Shown here: piece by piece, positions 1 through 8,031 of the stretch
How positions within the stretch are numbered: the stretch's first letter is position 1
Layout: each line of letters begins with the position of its first letter
Origin: Paenibacillus validus NBRC 15382
Lineage (GTDB): Bacteria; Bacillota; Bacilli; Paenibacillales; NBRC-103111
Direction of reading: 5' to 3'
Assembly (NCBI RefSeq): GCF_004000985.1
Contig: NZ_BIMH01000003.1
Location: 161,972 to 225,971 of the forward strand
Length of the DNA stretch: 64,000 nt
The notes under the pieces: generated by a model
Databases searched by the model: none
The model's input: the letters and a program-made list of their open reading frames with translations, nothing else
What the model was told of the DNA's origin: nothing
Position numbers and translations under genes: made by a program

Positions 1-224
1 TTTTCTGCTTCAGCAGACCTGTAAAGCGCACCGGGATGAGGGCACTTCTGGCTAGGACAGCGGTACGCCATACTCCATGCGAAAATAACTCCTTGTAACG
101 TCGAAATTTTCTTTTTCCATACAGCATGTGCTCGCACAAGTTTTGATTCACAGTGCGGGCAGTTCGACATTTCGGGACGAAAGTATATGGTTTTTTCAGG
201 AACGATTCAATTTTTAGGACGCAT
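1..224 (-). pseudogene. Zinc-ribbon transposase-like gene, broken, runs off window edge
   Basis: Read on the minus strand, a strong ribosome binding site (AGGAGG) lies 6-7 nt before an ATG at 224, but the frame meets a TGA at the sixth codon. After the stop the same frame stays open to the window edge and encodes a zinc-ribbon-like stretch with paired cysteines (CPHC, then CPSQKC). That arrangement is seen at the N-terminus of several transposase families; this assignment is a guess from the motif alone. The good RBS ahead of a nonsense codon suggests a decayed gene. An alternative is that translation starts at the internal ATG just before the first CxxC. Confidence 0.45.
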
Positions 225-439
225 AAAGAGCCTCCTGTTCATTGAGAAATGATACCCCATTACTTCGACAAACAGAGGTCGAAAACCTCTGTTGTATGGT
301 TATTCCACTGTAGAAAAAAAAGAAAATAAAGATATCTTTATTTCCAAATATAACGGCGGCTATTCAAATTTATTGACTTTTTCCATTTACTGTTTTTATT
401 GCCAAAGCATAACATGACCATTTTTTCTTGTCAAATTTA

Positions 440-468
440 TTGATTTTCCTTTATGGTCGATATATATT
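440..468 (+). promoter_or_regulatory. Predicted sigma-A promoter of the HTH gene
   Basis: TTGATT (440-445) and TATATT (463-468) are separated by 17 bp and lie about 20 nt before the start codon at 487. The -35 end sits in a short direct repeat: CAAATTTATTGA occurs at about 365 and again at about 432. Confidence 0.55.
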
Positions 469-486
469 GGTGTAGGAGGTGCGTGT

Positions 487-777
487 ATGCCGGTCATACG
501 CAGTAATTTAAAGGAAGTTATGAAACAATATGATCCCAAACTATCGATTCGCAAGCTCGCCAAAGATGTTGATTATCACTTTGATTCCATTCGCAGAATG
601 TACAAGGATGAGATGGTTCAATATCCTCGAGACTTACTGCTGAAGCTTTGCATATACTTTAATATCCAGCCAGCTCAGCTCATTGTAATGGAAGATGACG
701 GATATACGGATTGCGCGATAGATGAATCGGATGGCTACCAGGGGGAAAGTAATGAGAGAAAAACAACCCGTAATTGA
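487..777 (+). CDS. Small helix-turn-helix (XRE-like) transcriptional regulator
   Basis: A 96-residue protein. Residues 1-70 have the pattern of a Cro/CI-type HTH domain: a first helix (NLKEVMKQY), then SIRKLAKDVDYHFDSIRRMYKDE as helix-turn-recognition helix, then DLLLKLCIYFNIQPAQLI, the usual closing helix of the short YozG/HTH_26-type regulators. The C-terminal 25 residues are acidic and probably disordered. The RBS GGAGGTG lies just upstream of ATG. The last 26 nt overlap the start of the next gene, so the two are probably co-transcribed and translationally coupled. The target is unknown; autoregulation through the repeats at 365-445 is possible. Confidence 0.75.
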   Translation: MPVIRSNLKEVMKQYDPKLSIRKLAKDVDYHFDSIRRMYKDEMVQYPRDLLLKLCIYFNIQPAQLIVMEDDGYTDCAIDESDGYQGESNERKTTRN

Positions 778-1693
778 AACATGCAAGCAACTGCTGGATA
801 AATTTCACGCAGCTCCCCGGGAAACGAAGGTGGAGAAGTTAGTATTCTCGGGAGTCGGGAACCGGGATGTATACAATATAACGGCCCCGTTTCGCTATGA
901 CGGGGAGGAAGTTATCGTAGGAAGAGTTGAGGAACGAAACAGCGAGTTCTCTCAAGTCTTCTTTTTTACTTGCACAAACCAGGTTTGGAAGCCAAGGGTG
1001 CATACGCACACCTATAATTTACAGGATCCCTGCATTACCTTCATCAAGGGGGAATTGATTTTCGGCGGCGTAGAAATCATTACCAGTGCCGATAATCCGG
1101 ATAAAATCGTTTCTTGGGTTACCCAGTTTTACCGTGGATTGCATATCGATTCGTTATGCCATTTTTCGTCCGGACCCGGTACGATGAAGGATATTCGTTT
1201 GATAGAGCTTCAAAGTGGTCAGATCGGTATATTCACAAGGCCGCAAGGGGACAGGGGCGGAAGAGGACAGATCGGTTTTACGATTATTCCTTCACTTGAG
1301 GAGCTTAATGAACAAACCTTCCTTGATGCGGAAATTCTTCAAGATCAATTCGTTCCTGAAGAATGGGGAGGCGCGAGCGAGGCGCATTTGCTCAAGAATG
1401 GCCATGTTGGCGTTCTGGGTCATATCGCTTGTTTCGATAGTGAGCGAAACAAGCATTACTATTCCATGGTTTTTTCAATAAATCCCGAAACCTGCGAGAA
1501 AACGCCGATGAAAATTATAGCGGTAAGAGACGATTTTCCAAGGGGGCCCGGGAAACGTCCTGATCTTGAGGACGTTATATTCAGCGGCGGGCTCATACGA
1601 TTAGGCAATGGCCGGGCGATACTTTCCGTCGGCGTCAGCGACGCTGAAGCCTATCGAATTGAAATTCCAGATCCTTTTATTGAATATGAATAA
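752..1693 (+). CDS. DUF1861 family protein
   Basis: About 313 residues, resembling the DUF1861 (MTP-1) family, which is predicted to adopt a beta-propeller fold like that of mannooligosaccharide phosphorylases. Supporting features include an N-terminal helix followed by regular strand-rich segments, the motif YNITAPF at about residue 40, EERNSEFS, and PGTMKDIRLIEL in the middle. I chose ATG 752 because AGGGGG lies 6 nt upstream; in-frame ATGs at 722 and 731 have no such site. It overlaps the HTH gene. The biochemical function is not established; a role in carbohydrate metabolism is inference from fold similarity. Confidence 0.7.
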   Translation: MREKQPVIETCKQLLDKFHAAPRETKVEKLVFSGVGNRDVYNITAPFRYDGEEVIVGRVEERNSEFSQVFFFTCTNQVWKPRVHTHTYNLQDPCITFIKGELIFGGVEIITSADNPDKIVSWVTQFYRGLHIDSLCHFSSGPGTMKDIRLIELQSGQIGIFTRPQGDRGGRGQIGFTIIPSLEELNEQTFLDAEILQDQFVPEEWGGASEAHLLKNGHVGVLGHIACFDSERNKHYYSMVFSINPETCEKTPMKIIAVRDDFPRGPGKRPDLEDVIFSGGLIRLGNGRAILSVGVSDAEAYRIEIPDPFIEYE

Positions 1694-1707
1694 GAAATGA
1701 TGAATGT

Positions 1708-1736
1708 TTGACAAGATTGTCCGGTCATGATATGCT
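1708..1736 (+). promoter_or_regulatory. Predicted sigma-A promoter of the L25/Ctc gene
   Basis: TTGACA (1708-1713), a 17-bp spacer, and TATGCT (1731-1736), placed 46 nt before the ATG. A second TTGACA occurs at about 1740. Confidence 0.6.
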
Positions 1737-1781
1737 TTTTTTGACAAGAATTTATGGTCAAAAGAGAGCGGGAACAAAACT

Positions 1782-2342
1782 ATGAGCAAATCCATTCAGT
1801 TAAGCGAACGTACGAGTGTATTCAAGTCCCAAATGAAGCAAAGCAGAAAGCAGGGACTCATTCCGGCTGTACTATATGGGATGGGCAAAGATACTATATC
1901 GGTAGAAGTGAATGAAAAAGAAGTGTTGGATGTGCTCAGGAAAAATCCGCGCGCTATTCTGCAAGCTGTAACATCCGAAGCGGGTGTCGTGCCGGTCCTT
2001 ATCCAAAGCATTCAACGGGATACGTTGACGGGCAAGCTGATTCATATCGACTTTCATCATGTGAACATGAGTGAAAGCATGGACAGCAAGGTGACGATTC
2101 ACTTTGCCGGAGAGGCCGTCGGCGTGAAAGCCGGAGGGGTTCTGCAGGTCGAAATGTACGAAGTTGAGGTGCGCTGTATGCCCGATCAATTGCCGAGTGC
2201 CATGGAAGTCGATATAAGCGGCCTTGCAATCGGCGACCAGCTTCTCGTATCCGATCTTATTTTCCGGGACGGAGTCAAGGTGTTATCCGATCCGCATGCC
2301 GTTATGATCCAGATCAAAACCTTACAAGAAGAAGAGGCTTAA
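1782..2342 (+). CDS. ctc: 50S ribosomal protein L25 / general stress protein Ctc
   Basis: A 186-residue two-domain L25 (TL5/Ctc type). Residues 1-90 form the 5S-rRNA-binding L25 beta-barrel (SVFKSQMKQSRKQGLIPAVL and LIQSIQRDTLTGKLIHIDFH are the usual signatures). Residues 95-186 form the C-terminal beta domain (VGVKAGGVLQ, LPSAMEVDISGLAIGDQL). It binds 5S rRNA in the large ribosomal subunit; in Bacillus subtilis Ctc is induced by stress. The gene has its own sigma-A-like promoter. It normally sits near pth/mfd, so this location in an accessory segment could mean a second copy; that cannot be checked from this window. Confidence 0.9.
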   Translation: MSKSIQLSERTSVFKSQMKQSRKQGLIPAVLYGMGKDTISVEVNEKEVLDVLRKNPRAILQAVTSEAGVVPVLIQSIQRDTLTGKLIHIDFHHVNMSESMDSKVTIHFAGEAVGVKAGGVLQVEMYEVEVRCMPDQLPSAMEVDISGLAIGDQLLVSDLIFRDGVKVLSDPHAVMIQIKTLQEEEA

Positions 2343-2401
2343 GAAGCGGTAGAAACGCCTTTATCCAAGCCTATAACAAGCAGTTCCCTTAGCTAGAACA
2401 T

Positions 2402-2480
2402 CCCCTTATGGCAGACAGTGCAAAGAAGCGTTCATGATTGCATGGACTTCCGACACTTGTTGACCTTAGGGGGTTTTTTT
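2402..2480 (+). terminator. Possible intrinsic terminator after ctc
   Basis: CCCCTTATGG (2402-2411) can pair with CCTTAGGGG (about 2464-2473) with one mismatch and one G-U, followed directly by seven T. The loop of about 50 nt is unusually long and may hold further structure. Confidence 0.35.
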
Positions 2481-2530
2481 GTCGTCGCATAAGGACAAAC
2501 GTTTACGATTACTCGGCTGAATGAAGGAGA

Positions 2531-3385
2531 ATGATATTAATCGTGATCAACGTGAATGGTGAATCCAATTCGCACGAAGAGAAGAAAGTGATCCGCAAAA
2601 CTGCCATAGTTACCGGGGCGAGCAGCGGCATCGGCCATGGGATCGCTTTGGTTCTGGCTAAAAACGGATATGACATCTCTACCGTGTATTGTTCCAATAC
2701 GGAGGGGATCCGAAATTTGGCCGACGAAATCGAAGGCGTGTATGGTCGGAAGCTTCATAGCATTCGGGGCGATCTCTCCGAACCAAACTTCGTCAAAGAT
2801 TACGCGAAGGAAGCGATCAGCGTTTTGGGAGAGGTTGATTTGCTCGTAAACAACGCGGGAGCCGGTTTTGGCGGCAGGCTAACGGAAATAAAAACCGACG
2901 AAATGATTAAGTTTATTCATATAGATTTTATAGCCCCTGTGCTTTTGATGAAAGCCATCGGCCTTCATATGCTCGATAAGGGTATTCGAGGAAGCATGAT
3001 TAATATTACATCTACCCGTGCGGAACGGGCTTATCCACATGATTCCATTTACGGCGGCATGAAAGCCGCACTTACGAGAGCCAGCGAATCTGCAGCGCTA
3101 GAGATGGCCATCCACGGCATTCGGATAAATAACATTGCGCCAGGAGCAACCGAAATCGAGAAAGAGAACCGTGAATTTTACGATAAACTGGGGAAAAAGA
3201 TTCCACTTCGCCGTACGGGTAAACCTGAGGATATCGGGGAAGCAGTGCTGTGGCTTGCATCCGACGCGGCTTCTTACATAACAGGGGTAAGCTTGCGTGT
3301 TGATGGAGGACTTATCCTCCCCGGCATGCCCGAAAGAGATGATGAAACGACGAGATACTATGGATGGGAACCGATGAATGAGTAA
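2531..3385 (+). CDS. SDR family NAD(P)-dependent oxidoreductase
   Basis: A classical short-chain dehydrogenase/reductase of about 284 residues. It has the cofactor motif TGASSGIG (about residues 29-36), NNAG (about 107-110), a catalytic Ser in NITST, and the active-site YxxxK (YGGMK). The C-terminal portion has the glucose-1-dehydrogenase/FabG-like pattern GKPEDIGEAVLWLASDAAS and DGG. The family oxidises or reduces alcohols, sugars or steroids with NAD(P); the substrate is not predictable. AAGGAG lies almost against the ATG at 2531, so a GTG at 2543 or a later start is also possible. The first 20 residues are unusual for the family. Confidence 0.85.
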   Translation: MILIVINVNGESNSHEEKKVIRKTAIVTGASSGIGHGIALVLAKNGYDISTVYCSNTEGIRNLADEIEGVYGRKLHSIRGDLSEPNFVKDYAKEAISVLGEVDLLVNNAGAGFGGRLTEIKTDEMIKFIHIDFIAPVLLMKAIGLHMLDKGIRGSMINITSTRAERAYPHDSIYGGMKAALTRASESAALEMAIHGIRINNIAPGATEIEKENREFYDKLGKKIPLRRTGKPEDIGEAVLWLASDAASYITGVSLRVDGGLILPGMPERDDETTRYYGWEPMNE

Positions 3386-3562
3386 GAGCTGAGATATAAT
3401 CATAATTGGAATTAGAGGGAATTATCGACAAGATTGGAACGTATGCAAGGGGTTAATTAAGCATTGGGCTTCCTTTCCCCAACATTCCCGATAGCAACTT
3501 ATTAAATTTGAGAAGCCATAAATAAATGAGTAAACTATAGGTAATAAAGGAGGCGAATCAAC

Positions 3563-4636
3563 ATGGCCGATTCGGCGATCAACATGGAAATAGGAATCAG
3601 TACATTTTTGGAGACTACACCTGACCCGGTGACAGGAGAGGTCATCAGCCATGCCGAGCGGCTACGCAATGCGGTTGAGGAGATCGTACTGGCCGATCAG
3701 GTCGGACTGGATGTCTATGGAATTGGGGAGCATCATCGACCCGATTACGCAGGCGCCGCGCCCGCTGTTGTATTGGCGGCAGCGGCTGCCATGACCAAGC
3801 GGATAAAGCTTACGAGCGCTGTTACCGTGCTGTCCTCGGACGACCCGGTACGCGTGTATCAAGCTTTCTCCACCCTTGACGGCATTTCCAACGGCCGGGC
3901 CGAAATTATGGCGGGCCGGGGTTCGTTCATTGAATCCTTTCCGCTGTTCGGATACAGCCTGGATGATTATGACGAATTGTTCGAAGAAAAGCTGGAGCTG
4001 CTGCTAGCGATCCGCTCCTCGGAGAAGGTGTCTTGGCGCGGCGGTCATCGTCCCGCTATCCATAACCTTGGTGTCTATCCCCGGTCCGTGCAGAACCCGC
4101 TGCCCGTTTGGATCGCAAGCGGCGGGAATCCACAGTCTGCTGTTCGGGCAGGAATGCTGGGTCTTCCGATCGCATTCGCCATCATCGGGGGAATGCCCGA
4201 GAGTTTCGCGCCGTTAGTCGACCTCTATAAGAAGGCTGCCGCGAAGTCCGGGCACGATCCTGCCAAACTGCCGATTGCGACTCATTCCCACGGATTTGTC
4301 GGGGAAACAACCGAGCAGGCTGCCGATTTATTCTTCCCTCCCACACAAGCCCAAATGAACGTTATCGGGCGTGAGCGGGGTTGGGGCCAGCATTACAGCC
4401 GGGCAACTTATGATGCCGCACGCAGCCTTCGGGGCGCCCTCTACGTGGGTGATCCCGAATATGTGGCGGAAAAGATTATTCTACTGCGCAAAAACCTGGG
4501 GGTTACCCGTTTCTTTCTACATGTGAATGTCGGTACGATGCCGCACCGTGAAGTCCTGCGTGCCATCGAACTGCTCGGCACCAGGGTCGCACCAATCGTA
4601 CGTAAGGAGCTTGCCCGAAGCGAGGCAAAGGAATAA
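3563..4636 (+). CDS. LLM class flavin-dependent oxidoreductase
   Basis: A 357-residue bacterial-luciferase-like monooxygenase (TIM barrel, FMN or F420 dependent). Visible features: an N-terminal strand [15 protein letters not shown] at the flavin-binding edge, [36 protein letters not shown] and PVWIASGG in the barrel. The family oxidises diverse organic substrates (alkanesulfonates, aldehydes, nitronates); the specific substrate is unknown. A strong RBS (AAAGGAGG) precedes the ATG. It is followed by a strong intrinsic terminator and appears to be a single-gene unit separated by 177 nt from the SDR gene. Confidence 0.88.
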   Translation: MADSAINMEIGISTFLETTPDPVTGEVISHAERLRNAVEEIVLADQVGLDVYGIGEHHRPDYAGAAPAVVLAAAAAMTKRIKLTSAVTVLSSDDPVRVYQAFSTLDGISNGRAEIMAGRGSFIESFPLFGYSLDDYDELFEEKLELLLAIRSSEKVSWRGGHRPAIHNLGVYPRSVQNPLPVWIASGGNPQSAVRAGMLGLPIAFAIIGGMPESFAPLVDLYKKAAAKSGHDPAKLPIATHSHGFVGETTEQAADLFFPPTQAQMNVIGRERGWGQHYSRATYDAARSLRGALYVGDPEYVAEKIILLRKNLGVTRFFLHVNVGTMPHREVLRAIELLGTRVAPIVRKELARSEAKE

Positions 4637-4673
4637 GCAAATGGCGGGAATCCCCTCGCCTCCTAAACGAAAG

Positions 4674-4704
4674 GACGCTGACCGCGTGAGGTCAGCGTCT
4701 TTTT
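4674..4704 (+). terminator. Intrinsic terminator after the LLM oxidoreductase
   Basis: A perfect 10-bp stem GACGCTGACC/GGTCAGCGTC with a 6-nt loop, followed by TTTTT. Confidence 0.9.
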
Positions 4705-4720
4705 GCGTTTGCAGGCGGTA

Positions 4721-5234
4721 TCAGGAGAAGAACCCCTTTTTGGGGGACGGCCGACACCAAAGGAAGTTAAACGTAAACGTGGTATTTTCATTGATCACGC
4801 TTTTGGCGTAAATTTTGCCATTGTGTTGATCAATGATGGCTTTGGCAATAGCTAACTCCATACTTGCGTACCCTGGATTGATCCATACGATAGAACCGAT
4901 CAAAGATCTTTTCCAGATGCTCTGATGAGATGCCTTCACCGGTATTGGCAACCGAAAAAAGAATATCGATAAGCTGCTTCTTGAGAGTAATGTTTATTGA
5001 ACCCTTAGGATTCGTGTATTTAATAGCATTCTCCAAGAGGATCATGACCACTTGTTTGATTTGCTCGCTGTTGCCGCGTGCAGTCAAATCAGGTTCAATT
5101 TCATAGCCAAGTGAAATATGTTTCTCAAAGATAACGGCTTCCATCGTTAAAATGACATTTTCAACAGCTTCGCTTACATTAATTTCTGTATAGATCATGC
5201 TTGCTCTAGAATCATCCATTTCGGTCAAGTACAT
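4721..5234 (-). pseudogene. Sensor histidine kinase, C-terminal remnant with frameshift
   Basis: The minus strand encodes the end of a two-component histidine kinase in two frames. The upstream part (5234 to about 4850) carries the N box (LLENAIKYTNPKG), the G1 box region (VANTGEGISSEHLEKIFDRFYRMDQS) and the linker to the G2 box. The glycine-rich G2 segment is lost at a frameshift near 4860, and the tail (AIAKAIIDQHNGKIYAKSV) continues in another frame. The sensor domains and the phospho-accepting histidine are missing, and a stop lies just upstream of 5240. The fragment cannot encode a working kinase. No response regulator gene is adjacent. Confidence 0.8.
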
Positions 5235-5322
5235 GAGGTCAAAAAACTATCTTACATCAGTTAATTTCCAAGATAATAATTAACCAATCAGACAAAATTC
5301 AACAAAGAAGACTTTGTGCTTA

Positions 5323-5340
5323 CTTATGATACGGTTCACC
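5323..5340 (-). repeat. rlmH-3'-end-like repeat D (putative att site)
   Basis: cttatgatacggttcacc on the plus strand; with the preceding TTA it reads on the minus strand as codons for Gly-Glu-Pro-Tyr-His-Lys-stop. This is the same C-terminal peptide and stop position as the intact rlmH at 14696. It is the outermost of four copies. Confidence 0.7.
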
Positions 5341-5367
5341 ATATCATCTATAGAACGAAATCAAAAA

Positions 5368-5388
5368 GCACCCAAATGGGTGCCTTTT
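5368..5388. terminator. Small hairpin next to repeat D
   Basis: GCACCC-AAAT-GGGTGC followed by CTTTT. A similar GGGCACC hairpin lies next to repeat B at 9203-9247. Confidence 0.5.
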
Positions 5389-5492
5389 ACGTCGTTGCTA
5401 AGCAGGCAACAGCATATGCAAATGGGGAGCTACCCCTTCTAGAGAACACACCTACTGCTGAGAATCTGTACTATCTATCACTTTGGTATATT

Positions 5493-6788
5493 TTATTTGA
5501 AGGCAACGAACGTTAAGTTCTTTCCTTTTAAGTATTTTATAATATCTGGAAGTGCCTCCACCGTGTTCTTGTCTTCATGCAGCACATATACGCCCCCAGC
5601 AGCTTCGACCTGATGGAAGTATCGAATGATGTCCTCTGGCTTCTTCGCATTCCAGTCCTCCGGATCTCGATTCCACAGGAGGATCTTCATATTCTGCTTC
5701 TTGGCCGCGGAGACAAGTTCATCGTTAACCGCACCGTATGGGGGGCGGAACAAAGTAACGGCAGTATGCGTTAGGGATTCGACAACGCTGCTTGTCTTCG
5801 ACAAATTTTCACTCTGATCCTGAGGGGCGGCTTTCGTAAGTACACTGTGATCCCAGGAATGATTCCCGATCGACATTCCATGCTCGCTCGTATAGGTAAC
5901 GGCATCCGGATTGCGTTCCGCATTCTTCCCTACGAATAGAAATGTCGCCGCCACCTTGTGCTCCGTCAGAATGTCCACGATATTCTTCGTGAACGGGGAG
6001 GGCCCATCATCGAAGGTTAAGGCGACGTATTTCTCCGGCAACCCGAAGAACTTCTTCTCTTCATCGATGTCGATGACTTCAAAGTCTATCTGCGCCTGAT
6101 TGACGTTGGGCTGAATCGAGGCTTGTGTTAGGGCTGTTTGGTCTGCCACGACAGCCGCATGTGAGATATCGCCCTTGTGCATATCACTAATGGATGCGGA
6201 AACAATCGGTGCATTCGAATCATCCGTTGTTACCACTGCCTTCGCTACGCCGATTTGCTCGCTAAGTATACGTACGGAATCGTCCTTGCCCCCGGAAGCG
6301 ATAGATAGAAAAGCCAGCAAGCCGAGCATAACCGGGAGTAGATTCGCTATCCTCGGCACGCGTGCAGAGAATCGGCGTAGGAATTGGGATCGGCGCTGAG
6401 CGAATTTCTCTACCCCGCCATCCTGCCCTCCCTCGTCCATCGGAACGGGCGGAAGGTCTGTTTGCCTGATCCGCTTTATCTGACTTATGTATTCTTCGCT
6501 GCATGGAAAATACAGCGTATCCCGGGAGACGCCTGTGGTTCTGATTATGGCACTATAAAAGGTATTTCGGTAAGGATCCCACTTGGAGTAGGGAGAGAGT
6601 CGAATCCTGTCTCCATTCAATGGCCTCAACGCTTCAAGCCCAAGAAACGTAAACTCGTCTATATCGATCACGTATGTAGCTTGCCTGTCCTCTTGGGTAA
6701 CGACGACCTTGATTTGGTTTACACCATCGGAGGTCTTCCCAAGCGACAGCAGCTCCATCACCTGTGTACTGTATGTCTCCATACCCAT
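5493..6788 (-). CDS. Membrane-anchored polysaccharide deacetylase (NodB domain)
   Basis: 431 residues. Residues 1-130 are a predicted cytoplasmic, strand-rich domain (contains SPYSKWDPYRNTFY and ends TLYFPCSEEYISQI). A basic segment and one membrane helix (about 148-166, IANLLPVMLGLLAFLSIA) follow, then a linker, then a carbohydrate esterase family 4 NodB domain from about 240. The NodB motifs are intact: TFDDGPSP with the catalytic and metal Asp residues, HSWDHS with the two metal-binding His, RPPYG, DPEDW and VLHE. It should deacetylate peptidoglycan or another GlcNAc polymer outside the membrane. The gene starts 32 nt after a coiled-coil gene and is probably its operon partner; the RBS is GAGAAGG. 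It lies in the outermost rlmH-repeat cassette. Confidence 0.85.
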   Translation of the reverse strand: MGMETYSTQVMELLSLGKTSDGVNQIKVVVTQEDRQATYVIDIDEFTFLGLEALRPLNGDRIRLSPYSKWDPYRNTFYSAIIRTTGVSRDTLYFPCSEEYISQIKRIRQTDLPPVPMDEGGQDGGVEKFAQRRSQFLRRFSARVPRIANLLPVMLGLLAFLSIASGGKDDSVRILSEQIGVAKAVVTTDDSNAPIVSASISDMHKGDISHAAVVADQTALTQASIQPNVNQAQIDFEVIDIDEEKKFFGLPEKYVALTFDDGPSPFTKNIVDILTEHKVAATFLFVGKNAERNPDAVTYTSEHGMSIGNHSWDHSVLTKAAPQDQSENLSKTSSVVESLTHTAVTLFRPPYGAVNDELVSAAKKQNMKILLWNRDPEDWNAKKPEDIIRYFHQVEAAGGVYVLHEDKNTVEALPDIIKYLKGKNLTFVAFK

Positions 6789-6820
6789 CTTCGTCCTTCT
6801 CTTTCAATCCCGACATGACC

Positions 6821-7546
6821 TTAATCGGTTGAAGCTCCATCAATCGGGCCTGCATTCGGTGCAAATGGAGACGTTAGCCGGTTAGTAAAGTCATTTACAA
6901 TATTAAGGAGATGCGTCTTCTCCTGACGAAGGGCATCGAATTTCTGTTTCATTTGGGAGAGCTCGGCTTCAAGCCTCCCGTTCTTCTCTTCAAGCTCGCT
7001 GATTCTCTTGTTCTTATCGGCAGTCGTCTCGTTGTGCTTCTGAAGCAAGCCCGCATAGTTCTGGCGTTCGAGCTCAATCACGCTTTTAAGCTCCTCGATC
7101 TCACCAGACAAGGTGGAATGGAGCTCTCGGTAGTCTTCCATCATCTGGTCGACCTTCAGATTCTTATCGGTCAGTCTCTGCTCCAGCTCCTGGATGCTCT
7201 TCTCACGCTCCTCGATGACCTTGCCCAGGTTCTTCAAGTCCCTGTTCAATCGATCAATTTGTCCGTTCGAATGGCTTAGCCGATCCTGCAAATCGTTGTG
7301 GCTCATTTCGACATGCTGCTTGGCCTTAATCATCTGCTCTACGGCGAATACCAGATCGAGCGACCTTTTGTCCATATGGGCCTTATTTATCATAATAGAG
7401 CCTGAAGGCTCTTCACTCGCCTCGGATTTAGCTGAATTTACCGACACTTCCTCCTGTGGTTCTTCCAAGTCCCTCCTTATGCCGCGATCCCCTCGCGATT
7501 GTTGCTCCTCAAGGCCATTCTTCTTCTTTTGGAAAGGAGAAAACAT
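6821..7546 (-). CDS. Coiled-coil protein of unknown function
   Basis: About 241 residues from ATG 7546, chosen because AAAGGTGAG precedes it at good spacing; the open frame extends upstream to 7621 without a good site. Residues 1-45 are charged and probably disordered. From about residue 60 to 215 there is a long heptad-rich coiled coil (DRLSHSNGQIDRLNRDLKNL, EEREKSIQELEQRLTDK, RISELEEKNGRLEAELSQMK). There is no signal peptide or membrane helix, so it is probably cytoplasmic. Its position just upstream of the membrane deacetylase suggests a scaffold or localisation factor for that enzyme's cytoplasmic domain; that is inference only. Confidence 0.7.
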   Translation of the reverse strand: MFSPFQKKKNGLEEQQSRGDRGIRRDLEEPQEEVSVNSAKSEASEEPSGSIMINKAHMDKRSLDLVFAVEQMIKAKQHVEMSHNDLQDRLSHSNGQIDRLNRDLKNLGKVIEEREKSIQELEQRLTDKNLKVDQMMEDYRELHSTLSGEIEELKSVIELERQNYAGLLQKHNETTADKNKRISELEEKNGRLEAELSQMKQKFDALRQEKTHLLNIVNDFTNRLTSPFAPNAGPIDGASTD

Positions 7547-7741
7547 AGACAACTCACCTTTTCTGAGAAAATATCGATTAATATCGAAAAAAGTTTCCTT
7601 AATTATAGATGAGTTTTCCAAATTTATATGCGGGTCTAAAGTACCGATTTATGCCTATTTCTAGGCTAAAAGGAGCGGTAGTATAGGAGGATATCAACGC
7701 TATCTCGCTAGATCCATAAAAATTAGGGAGTTGGAAATAAG

Positions 7742-7778
7742 AATGGAGACGGAAGGCTTACTCCGCCCGTCTCCATTT
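7742..7778. terminator. Intrinsic terminator between cassettes
   Basis: An 11-bp inverted repeat AATGGAGACGG/CCGTCTCCATT with a 14-nt loop, and TTTT on the plus strand side. It lies in the 485-nt gap between the coiled-coil gene and the TerC gene. Confidence 0.6.
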
Positions 7779-7840
7779 TGCTTTAGAGTATCTAAAGTGG
7801 GCTAATCGCACTAGCCAAAGAAATCCAAAGTTTCGCCTCA

Positions 7841-7883
7841 TTTATGGTACGGTTCACCGCGCTGTCTTTAACGGCAAGTTTTA
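7841..7883 (-). repeat. rlmH-3'-end-like repeat C (putative att site)
   Basis: On the minus strand the segment encodes GEPYHK-stop (ending CATAAATGA). The adjoining stretch up to 7883 matches repeat B for a further 20 or so bases (TTTAACGGCAAGTTTT). Both flanks are non-coding. Confidence 0.7.
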
Positions 7884-8031
7884 GGGCCATCCTACAATGG
7901 ATGGTTCACCTGAACGCCTTAAACGTCGTTAATTACTCCTTAGTAGCAGCAGCTAAAATCAAAATGCAAAATGGGGCTGTCCTTAGGGGATGGCCACTTG
8001 TCAGCTATGAAGGACTGTCTGGATGTTGAAC

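Noticed and set aside
7844..8029. A 61-codon plus-strand frame beginning in repeat C
   Set aside because: No RBS; the frame only exists because of the rlmH-like repeat and flanking non-coding DNA. The similar frame at 5316-5516 was rejected for the same reason.
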